Positions 8,713-17,043 are shown, numbered from the stretch's first letter. The stretch: 64,000 bases of DNA from JAJYIW01 sp963781665 (GCA_963781665.1 CAWAGA010000002.1:3410001-3474000), one strand, 5' to 3'. Made by a program: numbers and translations. Notes: generated by a model not told the origin, from the sequence alone.

Positions 8713-9837
8713 TCACCCTGGCCAGATGCTGCCCGCTCTTACGATCATCCCCGCCGGAACGTCTGATTTCACCGTAGCCCCATTACCGATGCGCGCCCCT
8801 TCGCCAACTTTTACTTCCAGGTTAACTGTCACGCCCATCCCAACCAGGCTGCGATTGCCGATATGAACTGCGCCCGCCAGGATCGCTCCGGGAGATAAAT
8901 TGGTAAATTCGCCCAATTTGCAGTCGTGCGAAACGATCACGCCGCTGTTAATTATTGTCCCAAAACCGACCTGGGTCGAGCTGCCCACATAGGCCTGTGG
9001 GAACACCTGAACGCCAGCGCTTAGTCTGGCGCTGGCTTCGATAAATGCCCTGGGATGGACGATTGTGGGGCAGGTGAATCCAGCTGCTTCCAGGGCTTCG
9101 AACACGTTCAGGCGCATTTTCAGGTTGCCTATCCCACCCACCGCATTGATGGCTAGCCGCGCCCCGCGCTGGTATAACTTGCCCAGGATGGCTTTACCCC
9201 CCAGAACGGGTAGGTCCAAAACGGTTGCCCCTGTCGCAAGGCCATCGTCGACCACTCCCGCGATCCGGTAAACCCCGGCAGCGCGGATCAACTCGATTAC
9301 TGATTTGCCATGACCGCCACCGCCAAAGACAATCAAGTTGTTATCCTCGAAAATCGCTGGTAAGCCTTCAGGTCCTTCGCCAGCTTGTTCAGTCTTGGAT
9401 AAAGCCTCACGTACCTGTGCCTCGGTGATGATCGGCCCAATTGGGAACATTGAGAGATCGATCTGGTATTGTTCAGCCAATTTCAAGGCCGGCTGCGTGA
9501 TTTTCAATCCCTTGGGGACGGAAGGTCCTGATTGCCGCGAATGTACTGTATTCGTGTCTGAATCCGGCGTGGTCTCGGGTGTGTCTGCCAGGTAGCACAA
9601 AACTTCTCCGGCCCGGGCTGGTTGTCCTTTTGAAAATCCGAGGCTCACCACAAAACCTGCCCTTTCGGACAGGATTTCTCCGGTCGATTTGGTTGTTTCA
9701 ATGACGCCTAACAGCTCACCCTTTTCGACGTGCTGCCCGTTTTGGACGTCGAGCGAAACCAATACTCCTTCAATTTCGTTTGGGTTTAATAGTGGAATAT
9801 AGACCGGGGAATATATTGGGGCAGACTGCACGTTCAA
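8713..9837 (-). CDS. fusion protein: lipoyl domain, E3/E1-binding domain and NeuD/PglD-type left-handed beta-helix acyltransferase
   Basis: 374 residues in three parts. Residues 5-85 are a 2-oxoacid dehydrogenase E2-type lipoyl domain, with the lipoylation site in IETTKSTGEI (Lys 50). After a Ser/Thr/Pro linker, residues 112-146 match a peripheral subunit-binding domain (ITQPALKLAEQYQIDLS then ITEAQVREAL). Residues 167-374 are a NeuD/PglD sugar acyltransferase: Rossmann-like start FGGGGHGKSV (171-180), then hexapeptide repeats with the family's catalytic-His motif in IVSHDCKLGEF (His 304). The normal E2 acyltransferase core is absent. The gene starts with TTG two bases after the E1 beta stop (GGAGG ten bases before it), so it is translated with the E1 genes. 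I infer that it accepts an acyl group from E1 on its lipoyl arm and transfers it to an amino sugar or similar acceptor. Domain calls are firm; the reaction is a hypothesis. Confidence 0.85.
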   Translation of the reverse strand: MNVQSAPIYSPVYIPLLNPNEIEGVLVSLDVQNGQHVEKGELLGVIETTKSTGEILSERAGFVVSLGFSKGQPARAGEVLCYLADTPETTPDSDTNTVHSRQSGPSVPKGLKITQPALKLAEQYQIDLSMFPIGPIITEAQVREALSKTEQAGEGPEGLPAIFEDNNLIVFGGGGHGKSVIELIRAAGVYRIAGVVDDGLATGATVLDLPVLGGKAILGKLYQRGARLAINAVGGIGNLKMRLNVFEALEAAGFTCPTIVHPRAFIEASARLSAGVQVFPQAYVGSSTQVGFGTIINSGVIVSHDCKLGEFTNLSPGAILAGAVHIGNRSLVGMGVTVNLEVKVGEGARIGNGATVKSDVPAGMIVRAGSIWPG

Positions 9838-9838
9838 T

Positions 9839-10861
9839 TTATACCATCCTCCGGCCTAATTGGGTGATATCTTCGATGCCGGGAAGCGTGCTTTCCTCTA
9901 GAGCACTGGCTGCTGCGACTGGACTGTCTTTAGCTGCCAGGCGTTTCAGATGGTTTACTTTCAGGTCATCCGTTTCGCCAATCCGGGCGAGTATTTCTGC
10001 TCCCCAGCCCAGGCTCAATGTACCTTCCTCGATCACCATCAGATTGTGGGTGCGTGAAACCGATTCCAGGATAGGATCGATGTCGAACGCCGCCAGCCTG
10101 GTCGGGATGACCAATTCGGTGAAGATTTCGTGTTCGAAGGCCAGCTTAAGTTGGGCCTGGCGGGCCAGATCGGCCATATAGCCATAAGCGGCCAAGGTTA
10201 GTGCCGCCGGCGGCGCTCCACGTACTTTCAATAAATAGGTTGTGGGATAAGATGGACTGTTGGTAAGCTCGAACTCCACCAGGCTGTCGTGATCTGCAAG
10301 TGGCTGAAGATACTGGAGCTTATTCTCTACGAATATCACCGGCTCGTCTTGTTCGACTATCGCCCAGTAAAGCAAATCGCCTGGTTGTCCGCCTGAACTT
10401 CCAATGAGATTACAAGGTGCCAGGACCGTTAATCCTGGCACGCCCAGGAAAAGCTTTTCGATTGTCTGGCTGTGCGTCGGCCCGTAACCACGCCTTCCAC
10501 CCATCGGTGTTCTCACCACCATCGGTAAGGTAACTTGTTCATTGTACATCCAGTGGAATTTTGCGACGTGGTTGATCAGCTGGTCCGCTGCCAGGGTGAT
10601 GAAATCACCGAACATGATCTCGACCACCGGGCGCAGCCCGCGCAAGGCCATTCCAGCAGCTGCACCTACCAGGCCGGCCTCCGATATCGGCGCGGCGATC
10701 ACCCGTTCAGGAAATTGGCTCGAAAGCCCACGGGTCACCTTAAATGCGCCGCCGTACGGGTCGAGAATATCTTCACCTATCAGAATGACCTTTTCGCTGG
10801 AGGTCATCGCCCGTACCAGGGCTGAATTGAGAGAATCAAGTACAGTTGAAATCGACATCAT
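9839..10861 (-). CDS. 2-oxoacid dehydrogenase E1 component, beta subunit
   Basis: 340 residues of the transketolase-like E1 beta family (PdhB, BkdA2, AcoB). Visible landmarks are ILIGEDILDPYGGAFKVTRGL, APISEAGLVGAAAGMALRGLRPVVEIMFGDF (TPP/interface helix region), VVRTPMGGRRGYGPTHSQTIEKLF and EDEPVIF-like EQDEPVIFVENK. With the alpha subunit it decarboxylates a 2-oxoacid and reductively acylates a lipoyl domain. The start overlaps the end of the alpha gene by 26 bases, and the next gene begins two bases after its stop. The C-terminal transketolase domain (about 210-340) is rather divergent. Substrate (pyruvate, branched-chain 2-oxoacid or other) cannot be told from sequence. Confidence 0.9.
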   Translation of the reverse strand: MMSISTVLDSLNSALVRAMTSSEKVILIGEDILDPYGGAFKVTRGLSSQFPERVIAAPISEAGLVGAAAGMALRGLRPVVEIMFGDFITLAADQLINHVAKFHWMYNEQVTLPMVVRTPMGGRRGYGPTHSQTIEKLFLGVPGLTVLAPCNLIGSSGGQPGDLLYWAIVEQDEPVIFVENKLQYLQPLADHDSLVEFELTNSPSYPTTYLLKVRGAPPAALTLAAYGYMADLARQAQLKLAFEHEIFTELVIPTRLAAFDIDPILESVSRTHNLMVIEEGTLSLGWGAEILARIGETDDLKVNHLKRLAAKDSPVAAASALEESTLPGIEDITQLGRRMV

Positions 10862-11780
10862 TAATCCGATTTTGGAGGTTCCACTTCAGCCTGGCTTGCT
10901 TAACCTTAACCGCCAGGTCGAACGCTTCTTCAACCAGCTGATCAACCTCTGTTTCGACCACCTTTTGTGCTACCATATCCAACCGCCTGGCTTGGATCCC
11001 CAGCGGATCCCGCTCGCGGCGGATGCGCTCCAGATGCGCTTCTTCACGCGTATCGTCGCCCTTGGAATGCGGCCCAAACCGTTCAGTATTCAAGATCAAG
11101 CCGCGCGGCGCCTGGGCCAGACGGGTTTCAGAGAGGAGCTGGGCGGCCACCGGGGCGATCGCTTCTACGTCGCTGCTGTCCAGCTCGGAGTGGGGGATAC
11201 CAAACGCCGCTAACCGTCCTGAGATTGACCCTGCCAGGGCTTTCTCGGTTGGCGTGGTCTGGGCGATGTGGTTGTTTTCAATCACGAAAAGGACCGGCGC
11301 ACCCCACAAGGCCGCCATATTGAAGGATTCGTACACCACGCCTTCACCCAGGGCGCCATCTCCCAAAAACACGACCGTCGCCGCACCGCTTCTCTTCCGT
11401 TTCTCAGATAATGCCATCCCGGTCGCGACCGGCACGGTCCCGCCCAGGATGCCGTTTGAGTAGAAATTCCGCCAATGTAGGTGCTGCGACCCGCCTCTCC
11501 CGCCGCATACGCCTGCTGGTTTTCCCATTAATTCGGCAAATAAAGCGAAAACATCCCCGCCATATGCCAGGAAATGGCCATGGCAGCGGTGGTTGCTGAC
11601 CACGATATCGTCCGCACCGATCTGCGACAGCACTCCGACCGCATCAGCCTCTTGACCAGTATAGGCGTGGGTGGTCCCTGCAAACAAGCCGCGCTTGAAT
11701 TCTGCCAGGACCTTCTCTTCGAACCTGCGGATCAGGTACATTGTCTTATAGAAATTGATCGATTGCTTCGTGGCGATCAT
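10836..11780 (-). CDS. 2-oxoacid dehydrogenase E1 component, alpha subunit
   Basis: 314 residues from the chosen ATG at 11780. The frame is open for 42 codons upstream, but 11780 is favoured because its ATG overlaps the glycosylase stop (ATGA) and the protein then begins like E1 alpha relatives. Landmarks are MYLIRRFEEKVLAEFKRGL, HAYTGQEADAVG, the NHRCHGHFLAYGG region, and the TPP-binding motif GDGALGEG (140-147) closing with ENNHIAQTTP (168-177). It is closest in style to AcoA/PdhA. It partners with the E1 beta gene just downstream. No dihydrolipoyl dehydrogenase (E3) or normal E2 is seen anywhere in the window, so these would have to be encoded elsewhere or not needed. Confidence 0.92.
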   Translation of the reverse strand: MIATKQSINFYKTMYLIRRFEEKVLAEFKRGLFAGTTHAYTGQEADAVGVLSQIGADDIVVSNHRCHGHFLAYGGDVFALFAELMGKPAGVCGGRGGSQHLHWRNFYSNGILGGTVPVATGMALSEKRKRSGAATVVFLGDGALGEGVVYESFNMAALWGAPVLFVIENNHIAQTTPTEKALAGSISGRLAAFGIPHSELDSSDVEAIAPVAAQLLSETRLAQAPRGLILNTERFGPHSKGDDTREEAHLERIRRERDPLGIQARRLDMVAQKVVETEVDQLVEEAFDLAVKVKQARLKWNLQNRINDVDFNCT

Positions 11781-12361
11781 TGATTTATTTCGACCCTGAA
11801 TCGCCAGGGAATCGATTTCCACGGCTCCGGGACCGTAAACAGGCCCACCCGGGGACCAGTCTTCACCTGGCTGTCGCGAATTTGCCGGTCGGTTGCCTCG
11901 ATCCAAAGCGGGCCGTCAGGGTCGCATAAATTGCAGCCGTTCAGACTGCCATCGATTCCCAGAGCCTGGGTGAGCTTTGCCGGCCCGTCCGTCCAGTGAG
12001 GTTTGTTTGCCAGGGTTGGGCGGCGAGTTTTCATTTCTTCGATCCCTTCGTCTGGTGCGATAGCCCGCAGCAACACTGCAGCCGGGAATCCCTGGGGGCT
12101 GGTGACTGCGTTCAACAGCCAATGCATGCCGTAAGTGAAATAGATATAAGCTTTTCCGGGCGGTCCGTACATGATCTCAGTTCGTGCCGTCCGTCCGGCG
12201 CGCGCGTGGGAGGCCTGGTCATCTTCTCCGATGTAAGCTTCGGTCTCGCAGATAATCCCTGACTGGCGCTCCCCGTTTTCCACCCGCACCAGGCGGCAAC
12301 CTAACAGGTCACGGGCTACTTCGAGAGCAGACCGTTCATAGAATTTGGGCGGCAGGCTCAT
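11777..12361 (-). CDS. DNA-3-methyladenine glycosylase (MPG/AAG family)
   Basis: 194 residues with the features of the AAG family of base-excision enzymes: FYERSALEVARDLLGCRLVR at the start, ICETEAYIGEDDQASHA carrying the active-site Glu, and YGPPGKAYIYFTYGMHWLLNAV for the DNA-intercalating Tyr region, then GPAKLTQALGI. It removes alkylated purines from DNA. Both ends overlap neighbours by four bases (ATGA with the epimerase upstream and with E1 alpha downstream), so it is embedded in the epimerase-E1 operon although its function seems unrelated. Length is normal. Confidence 0.93.
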   Translation of the reverse strand: MSLPPKFYERSALEVARDLLGCRLVRVENGERQSGIICETEAYIGEDDQASHARAGRTARTEIMYGPPGKAYIYFTYGMHWLLNAVTSPQGFPAAVLLRAIAPDEGIEEMKTRRPTLANKPHWTDGPAKLTQALGIDGSLNGCNLCDPDGPLWIEATDRQIRDSQVKTGPRVGLFTVPEPWKSIPWRFRVEINQ

Positions 12362-13287
12362 TTTTGTTTTATCTTTGGGTCGCGATCAAGCGTCAAACGC
12401 AGGCCCATTTCGAGGGGGATGAGGGGTTGGTAACCCAATTTTTTCTCGGCCAGGGTTAAATCGGCGCACATACGTGAGACTCCGCCCTCACCGCGTGGAT
12501 TGTAGACTGTCTCGGGATGCCCTCCGGTTGTTTCGATCACCTTGTGAGCCAGGTCGGCGATGCTCGTTTCTCGCCCGCTGCCGATGTTAATCACCATCTG
12601 GTCAATATCTGCTGCATCTGCGGCTGAGACCATTCCGTTGACAACATCTTCGATAAAGACGTAATCACGGGTCTGACTGCCGTCCCCAAATATCACCAAA
12701 GTGCCATTCTGGTGAGCCTGGCGTAAGAAGTTTGGGATGACCGGCGCATGGGAGGGTGGCGTATGTTGGCCAGGGCCGTAGGCATTGAACACCCGCAGCG
12801 AAACGGTTTCGATCTTCCACAACCCCCCGATAGTGTGCACGTAGTATTCTGATGCCAGCTTTGACACTGCGTAGGGCGAGCGCGGTTTGGGGATGGAGCT
12901 TTCTCTTAAGGGTTGTACGTTCTGGTCGCCGTAAACTGCACCCGATGAAATTAAAACCACCCGGCGTACTCCCACATCTCGCATTGCTTCCATCAAAGTG
13001 ACCGTCCCGCCGACGTTGACCGTGTTATATTCGCGGGGATACAGGATCGACTCGGGCACTGACACCCGGGCAGCCAGGTGGTAAACGCAGTCAACATCCT
13101 GGAGCAACGTCCACAGCTTGGGCCGGTCGTTGACATCGCCGCGAATAAAATGTACGTCAGGTAGAAGAACCTGGGGATCCCCAGTTGATAGATCATCCAA
13201 AACTCGCACCTGGTGCCCGTTTCGCACCAGGCGGTTTGCCAGGGCTGAGCCAAGGAAACCTGCTCCACCGGTTATCAGGAAATTCAT
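12358..13287 (-). CDS. NAD-dependent nucleotide-sugar epimerase/dehydratase (UDP-glucose 4-epimerase type)
   Basis: 309 residues, extended SDR family. The NAD-binding motif GGAGFLG is at residues 7-13, the catalytic Ser in ISSGAVYGD and the Tyr-Lys pair in YAVSK. The fold continues with RVFNAYGPGQ, IFGDGSQTRDYVFIEDVV and a carboxy-terminal IPLEMGLRLTLD. It interconverts or dehydrates a nucleotide sugar, most likely UDP-hexose. It is first in a five-gene overlapping operon ending with a sugar-type acyltransferase fusion, which supports a polysaccharide or glycan role for the operon. An extended -10 promoter lies 132 bases upstream. Confidence 0.9.
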   Translation of the reverse strand: MNFLITGGAGFLGSALANRLVRNGHQVRVLDDLSTGDPQVLLPDVHFIRGDVNDRPKLWTLLQDVDCVYHLAARVSVPESILYPREYNTVNVGGTVTLMEAMRDVGVRRVVLISSGAVYGDQNVQPLRESSIPKPRSPYAVSKLASEYYVHTIGGLWKIETVSLRVFNAYGPGQHTPPSHAPVIPNFLRQAHQNGTLVIFGDGSQTRDYVFIEDVVNGMVSAADAADIDQMVINIGSGRETSIADLAHKVIETTGGHPETVYNPRGEGGVSRMCADLTLAEKKLGYQPLIPLEMGLRLTLDRDPKIKQK

Positions 13288-13418
13288 ATCCCTCCCCTGG
13301 AGTTATTTAGATATCTTCTTGCTAATCAGGGTCGTATGGCGACATTGTGCGCCTTTAGCTTGCACCAACCACCATGCTTCCACTTCTTGGATAGTTGCTC
13401 ACAAAGATTCTGATCCTC

Positions 13419-13427
13419 ATTATAACA
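13419..13427 (-). promoter_or_regulatory. extended -10 promoter of the epimerase-E1-NeuD operon
   Basis: On the minus strand the bases read TGTTATAAT, a perfect extended -10 (TGn plus TATAAT). The expected start is near 13412, leaving a leader of about 125 bases before the epimerase ATG at 13287. No clear -35 is present, as is usual for extended -10 promoters. Confidence 0.55.
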
Positions 13428-13456
13428 TGGCGATAATTCGTCTTTGAAATAATCAT

Positions 13457-14206
13457 TCACGCTGGACTGGTCAAAATAATCGGCTTACCTCGCGTGATCA
13501 CGATGCTATGCTCGAATTGAGCTGACAGGCTGCCGTCCTGAGTGCGCAGAGTCCATCCATTGGGGTCCTCTACGATATGCCTGGACCCGGTCGTCAAGAA
13601 AGGCTCGATTGTGATCACCAGCCCTTCGGTCAGGCGTTTTCCTCCCAAATGTGTATCGAAAGTTGGGATGTTATGAGGCGCTTCGTGCAGGCCCCGGCCT
13701 ACTCCATGCCCACCCAGTTCGTGGATTGTGGCGAATCCGCACCGCCGCGCCTGGTTCTCGATTGCTCTTCCGATCAGGCTGAGACTGGACCCTGCCCTGG
13801 CGACCTTCAATGCTTCTTCCAGCGCTTTTTGGGTGCAGCTCAACAGTTTTAAAGCCTTCGCCGGCACTGGCTCCACGGCATAGGTCCCTGCTGTATCTCC
13901 AAAGTAACCGTCCAACTCGGCCGACACGTCCAGATTGACCAGGTCCCCTGGACGGATCATCCTGAGTCCGGGTATGCCGTGGGCAGCCTCGTCGTTGATG
14001 CTGATACATGTCTCGCCCGGAAACTGGTAGACCAACCTGGGCGCAGAATGCGCCCCATACCGTGATAAAAACCTTCCGCCAATGGCATCCAGTTCTGCTG
14101 TTGTAATTCCAGCCTTCAGGTGAGATTTCATTTCCTTTAATGCTAAGGCGCAGATCCGCCCGATTTCACGTAAAGCCTGCAGGTCTTTTTCCGTTTCGAT
14201 GCTCAT
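13457..14206 (-). CDS. map: methionine aminopeptidase, type I
   Basis: 249 residues. The five metal ligands of the pita-bread fold are all visible: Asp in LVNLDVSA, Asp in GDTAGTY, His in ELGGHGVGRGLHE, Glu in ITIEPF and Glu in FEHSIVI. It removes the initiator Met from nascent proteins. It reads toward the epimerase operon but is separated by 169 bases with its own promoter, so it is probably independent. A TATAAT on the minus strand at 14273-14268 could start its transcript, with a leader of about 55 bases. Confidence 0.95.
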   Translation of the reverse strand: MSIETEKDLQALREIGRICALALKEMKSHLKAGITTAELDAIGGRFLSRYGAHSAPRLVYQFPGETCISINDEAAHGIPGLRMIRPGDLVNLDVSAELDGYFGDTAGTYAVEPVPAKALKLLSCTQKALEEALKVARAGSSLSLIGRAIENQARRCGFATIHELGGHGVGRGLHEAPHNIPTFDTHLGGKRLTEGLVITIEPFLTTGSRHIVEDPNGWTLRTQDGSLSAQFEHSIVITRGKPIILTSPA

Positions 14207-14348
14207 CTTTCCTCGAATTCCATATCCTGTATTTCTACTCCTAGCATGCCATAAATTTCTTCAAGTGATTATAATCCTGGCCGTTCCTGGTGGCATTAAT
14301 GCAATACCAAAAACTACCCATCTTCAATCTGGAAATGGCTGTTTAAAT

Positions 14349-14387
14349 AGATCTTTTCCATCTCACTAACTGAGATGGAAAAGATCT
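14349..14387 (-). terminator. perfect 17-bp hairpin ending the 2-oxoacid:ferredoxin oxidoreductase operon
   Basis: The arms 14349-14365 and 14371-14387 are exact reverse complements around a five-base loop (CTAAC). It lies 67 bases after the stop of the gamma subunit gene (minus strand). The following bases are AT-rich (ATTTAAA) but not a clean T tract. Termination of the operon is the likeliest role. Confidence 0.6.
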
Positions 14388-14453
14388 GGTCTTATTCTTT
14401 CAGCTATTTGAGTAATGAAAGAATTGGTGGTGGTTGAAAGGGCTTTTATGCTC

Positions 14454-14987
14454 TTACTTGTACTCCGCCCCTTTTTTCAGCGCTTCGAAATTCATCGGCA
14501 GTAACTTGTGGTGTCTCGCCGGCAGGTGTGCCTCGAGTGCCTTCTCGACCGCTTCGATCGGAAGCACCGGCAGGTTTGCCAGCAGTCCTCCCAGTAGCGC
14601 CATATTGGCCATCCGTTTGTCACCCAGTTGTTCGGCGATTTCATTGCCAGGGATCATCACCACTTGGATATCCGTCCGCGTAGGCTCCCGGTTGACCATG
14701 GATGAATTCACAATCAGCACGCCCCCGGGAGCAATCTCAGGCTCGTATTTATCGAAAGAAGGCAGGTTCATAGCAATTGCAGCCTTGGGGTTTCGTACCA
14801 GCGGCGAACCGATCTCTTCATCGGCAATGATCACCGTGCAGTTAGCCGTTCCTCCGCGCATTTCTGGCCCATAGGATGGAATCCAGGTCACGTCCTTATT
14901 CAGATCCATGGCTGCGTAAGAAAGAAGCTGCCCAGCAAAAAGGACGCCTTGGCCGCCAAAACCGGCAACGATAACTTCAGTTTGCAT
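14454..14987 (-). CDS. korC: 2-oxoacid:ferredoxin oxidoreductase, gamma subunit
   Basis: About 177 residues. The start EVIVAGFGGQGVLFAGQLLSYAA and the motif WIPSYGPEMRGGTANCTVIIAD are diagnostic for the gamma domain of KorC/VorC/PorG-type enzymes. The frame allows a GTG start at 14999; I prefer the ATG at 14987, which has TGAGG six bases upstream. It completes a delta-alpha-beta-gamma operon. It is separated from the beta gene by about 160 bases that contain two small hairpins, unlike the other junctions, so its amount may be set separately. Confidence 0.93.
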   Translation of the reverse strand: MQTEVIVAGFGGQGVLFAGQLLSYAAMDLNKDVTWIPSYGPEMRGGTANCTVIIADEEIGSPLVRNPKAAIAMNLPSFDKYEPEIAPGGVLIVNSSMVNREPTRTDIQVVMIPGNEIAEQLGDKRMANMALLGGLLANLPVLPIEAVEKALEAHLPARHHKLLPMNFEALKKGAEYK

Positions 14988-15060
14988 CATAAGCCTCACA
15001 ATTGAGATACTCTAAAAAGTCCTTGGCAGGTTAAGATTTTTCCGGCCTTCTGCCTAACCT

Positions 15061-15143
15061 GGACAAAATTTATCTGTCCTAAAAGCTGTGAAGGAGAAGC
15101 TATATCTTGTCTGCTGTAAAACGGACAAAATAAATTTTTGTCC
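15061..15143 (-). repeat. two related hairpins in the beta-gamma spacer of the oxidoreductase operon
   Basis: Bases 15123-15130 (GGACAAAA) pair with 15136-15143 (TTTTGTCC), seven bases after the beta-subunit stop. A similar but weaker unit, GGACA (15061-15065) with TGTCC (15075-15079), follows. Both carry the same GGACAAAA core, so they look like a duplicated element. They may terminate part of the transcript or mark an RNA processing site before the gamma gene. Confidence 0.4.
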
Positions 15144-15149
15144 TGCAAC

Positions 15150-15935
15150 TTAAAACTTGATCTCTTCTAACGCCGGCGAAACCTTATAATCGCCAATCGG
15201 ATAATAGCTCACCATTTTATCTTCGAGCCAATCCAAAGCCTGGGCCGGAGTCAGATTCCAGTTAGTTGGGCAGATCGAAAGGAGCTCGACCATCGCAAAC
15301 CCCAGTCCGCGCTGTTGCACCTCGAAAGCCATCCGGATCGCTTTTTTTGCCATGCGGATGTTTTTTGGATCATGCAGGCTGCGCCGTACGACATAGCTGG
15401 CTCCATCTAACGCCGAAAGCAGTTCTGCCGTTCGGATCGGAAACCCCATTTGTTCTACATCCCTGCCGTTTGGCGACGAGGTTGTTTTCTGTCCCGGCAG
15501 CGTTGTCGGCGCCATCTGGCCACCGGTCATGCCATAATTGGTGTTGTTGATAAATATGACCGTGATGTTTTCGCCGCGCGTGGCTGCATGAATGATTTCA
15601 GCCATGCCGATCGACGCCAGATCTCCATCGCCTTGATAGGTCAGAACGGTCTTCTCCGGATAAACCCGTTTGATCCCGGTCGCCATCGCCGGGGCCCGCC
15701 CGTGGGGAGCCTGGACGAAATCGAAATTGAAGTAATTGTACGCAAAGACCGAACAGCCAACCGACGCCACTCCGATCGTCTTTTGACGCAGTCCCATTTC
15801 GTCCAGTACTTCCGCAACCAGGCGATGAGCCACACCGTGAGTGCAGCCGGGACAGTAATGGGTGGGTGTGTCTGTCAACGATTCGGGCCGTTTATAAACG
15901 ACTTGTAAATTTTCAAAAGGTATTGGAATCGCCAT
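15150..15935 (-). CDS. korB: 2-oxoacid:ferredoxin oxidoreductase, beta subunit (TPP-binding)
   Basis: 261 residues. THYCPGCTHG gives the iron-sulfur/TPP loop with its CxxC, and YQGDGDLASIGMAEIIHAATRGENITVIFINNTNYGMTGGQM is the TPP-Mg motif followed by the conserved asparagines. The pattern matches KorB and VorA (2-oxoglutarate or branched-chain 2-oxoacid) better than pyruvate oxidoreductase PorB. The enzyme makes acyl-CoA, CO2 and reduced ferredoxin. GAGGAG precedes the ATG by five bases. The start lies two bases after the alpha gene stop. Confidence 0.94.
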   Translation of the reverse strand: MAIPIPFENLQVVYKRPESLTDTPTHYCPGCTHGVAHRLVAEVLDEMGLRQKTIGVASVGCSVFAYNYFNFDFVQAPHGRAPAMATGIKRVYPEKTVLTYQGDGDLASIGMAEIIHAATRGENITVIFINNTNYGMTGGQMAPTTLPGQKTTSSPNGRDVEQMGFPIRTAELLSALDGASYVVRRSLHDPKNIRMAKKAIRMAFEVQQRGLGFAMVELLSICPTNWNLTPAQALDWLEDKMVSYYPIGDYKVSPALEEIKF

Positions 15936-15936
15936 T

Positions 15937-17043
15937 TCAACTCCTCATATTGGCTAACCAGCGGTCTCGTGGGTGGCCTGTCAAGGTCAATGGACCCTCA
16001 ATCAGGCGCTGGATCGCGGCCGAGATCTCGTCCGGGAATGGCATAACTCCACCCAGGCGACCGTAGAACTCCACCGGCGTTTGCCCGGAAACAGCCAGGC
16101 GAACGTCATCGAGCATCTGGCCGGAGTTCATTTCGACTACCAGAATACCCTGGACCTTTTTACTTAATTCTGCTACGACATCGTTGGGGAATGGGTTCAA
16201 GGTTATTGGCCTAAGCAGACCAATCTTGATTCCTTCAGCCCGGGCTGCCCGAACAGCCGATAGCGCTACCCGGCCAGCAGACCCAAATCCAATGACCACA
16301 AATTCGGCGTCGTCCAGGAAATATTCTTTAAAGCGTATTTCGTTGGCTTGGATATCTTGCCAGCGCCGCAGCAATCGCAGGTTAGTAACTTCTTCAGCTG
16401 GTGGATCCAGGTAAATAGAGCTCAAAATCCGTCTCGGCCGGCCTCTGGCGCCCGAGACAGCCCAATCCGGGATGGTCGTTCGCATTGGCTGCATTGGCGG
16501 CAGCTCTGCCGGTTCCATCATCTGGCCGATGCTGCCATCGGTTAGCACAAACACGATCGCCCGGTATTTTTCGGCCAAATCGAAGGCCAAAACAGTCTGA
16601 TCGATCGATTCCTGTACGCTGGCAGGTGCCAATACGATGGCATGGTAATCTCCATGCCCGCCTCCATGGACGACCTGGTTGTAATCGCCTTGAGCCGGGG
16701 CAATATTCCCCAGCCCAGGGCCGCCACGCATCACGTCGACCAGAACGGCCGGCACTTCGGTCCCGGCAATGTAAGAGAGCCCTTCCATCATCAGGCTCAC
16801 ACCCGGGCTGGATGAAGAGCTCATCACGCGTGCCCCGGTGCAGGCGGCCCCATAGACCATATTGATCGCCCCTAATTCGCTCTCAGCCTGCACGAAAGCT
16901 CTGCCAAGTTCAGGCATCCGCCGCGCCATCCATTCCAAAAGCTCGGTCTGTGGCGTAATCGGGTAGCCAAAATAAGCTTGCAGACCGGCCCGGATGGCAG
17001 CCTCAGCTACTGCTTCATTTCCTTTTAATAATTCTCGCGACAC
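15937..17043 (-). CDS. korA: 2-oxoacid:ferredoxin oxidoreductase, alpha subunit
   Basis: 368 residues. LLKGNEAVAEAAIRAGLQAYFGYPITPQTELLEW is the standard amino terminus of KorA/VorB, followed by AESELGAINMVYGAACTGARVMSSSSSPGVSLMMEGLSY and VDVMRGGPGLGN. The C-terminal part (about 240-350) carries the domain II fold with FGSAGRVALSAV and LLRPITLNPFPNDVV. It binds TPP pyrimidine together with the beta subunit. Subunit order delta-alpha-beta-gamma is typical of VorDABC-type operons; specificity between 2-oxoglutarate and 2-oxoisovalerate remains open, so the symbol is provisional. Confidence 0.94.
   Translation of the reverse strand: MSRELLKGNEAVAEAAIRAGLQAYFGYPITPQTELLEWMARRMPELGRAFVQAESELGAINMVYGAACTGARVMSSSSSPGVSLMMEGLSYIAGTEVPAVLVDVMRGGPGLGNIAPAQGDYNQVVHGGGHGDYHAIVLAPASVQESIDQTVLAFDLAEKYRAIVFVLTDGSIGQMMEPAELPPMQPMRTTIPDWAVSGARGRPRRILSSIYLDPPAEEVTNLRLLRRWQDIQANEIRFKEYFLDDAEFVVIGFGSAGRVALSAVRAARAEGIKIGLLRPITLNPFPNDVVAELSKKVQGILVVEMNSGQMLDDVRLAVSGQTPVEFYGRLGGVMPFPDEISAAIQRLIEGPLTLTGHPRDRWLANMRS

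Noticed and set aside
11781..11906. Amino-terminal extension of E1 alpha
   Set aside because: It would run through the end of the glycosylase gene, and the residues are unlike E1 alpha; the ATGA overlap start at 11780 is better.
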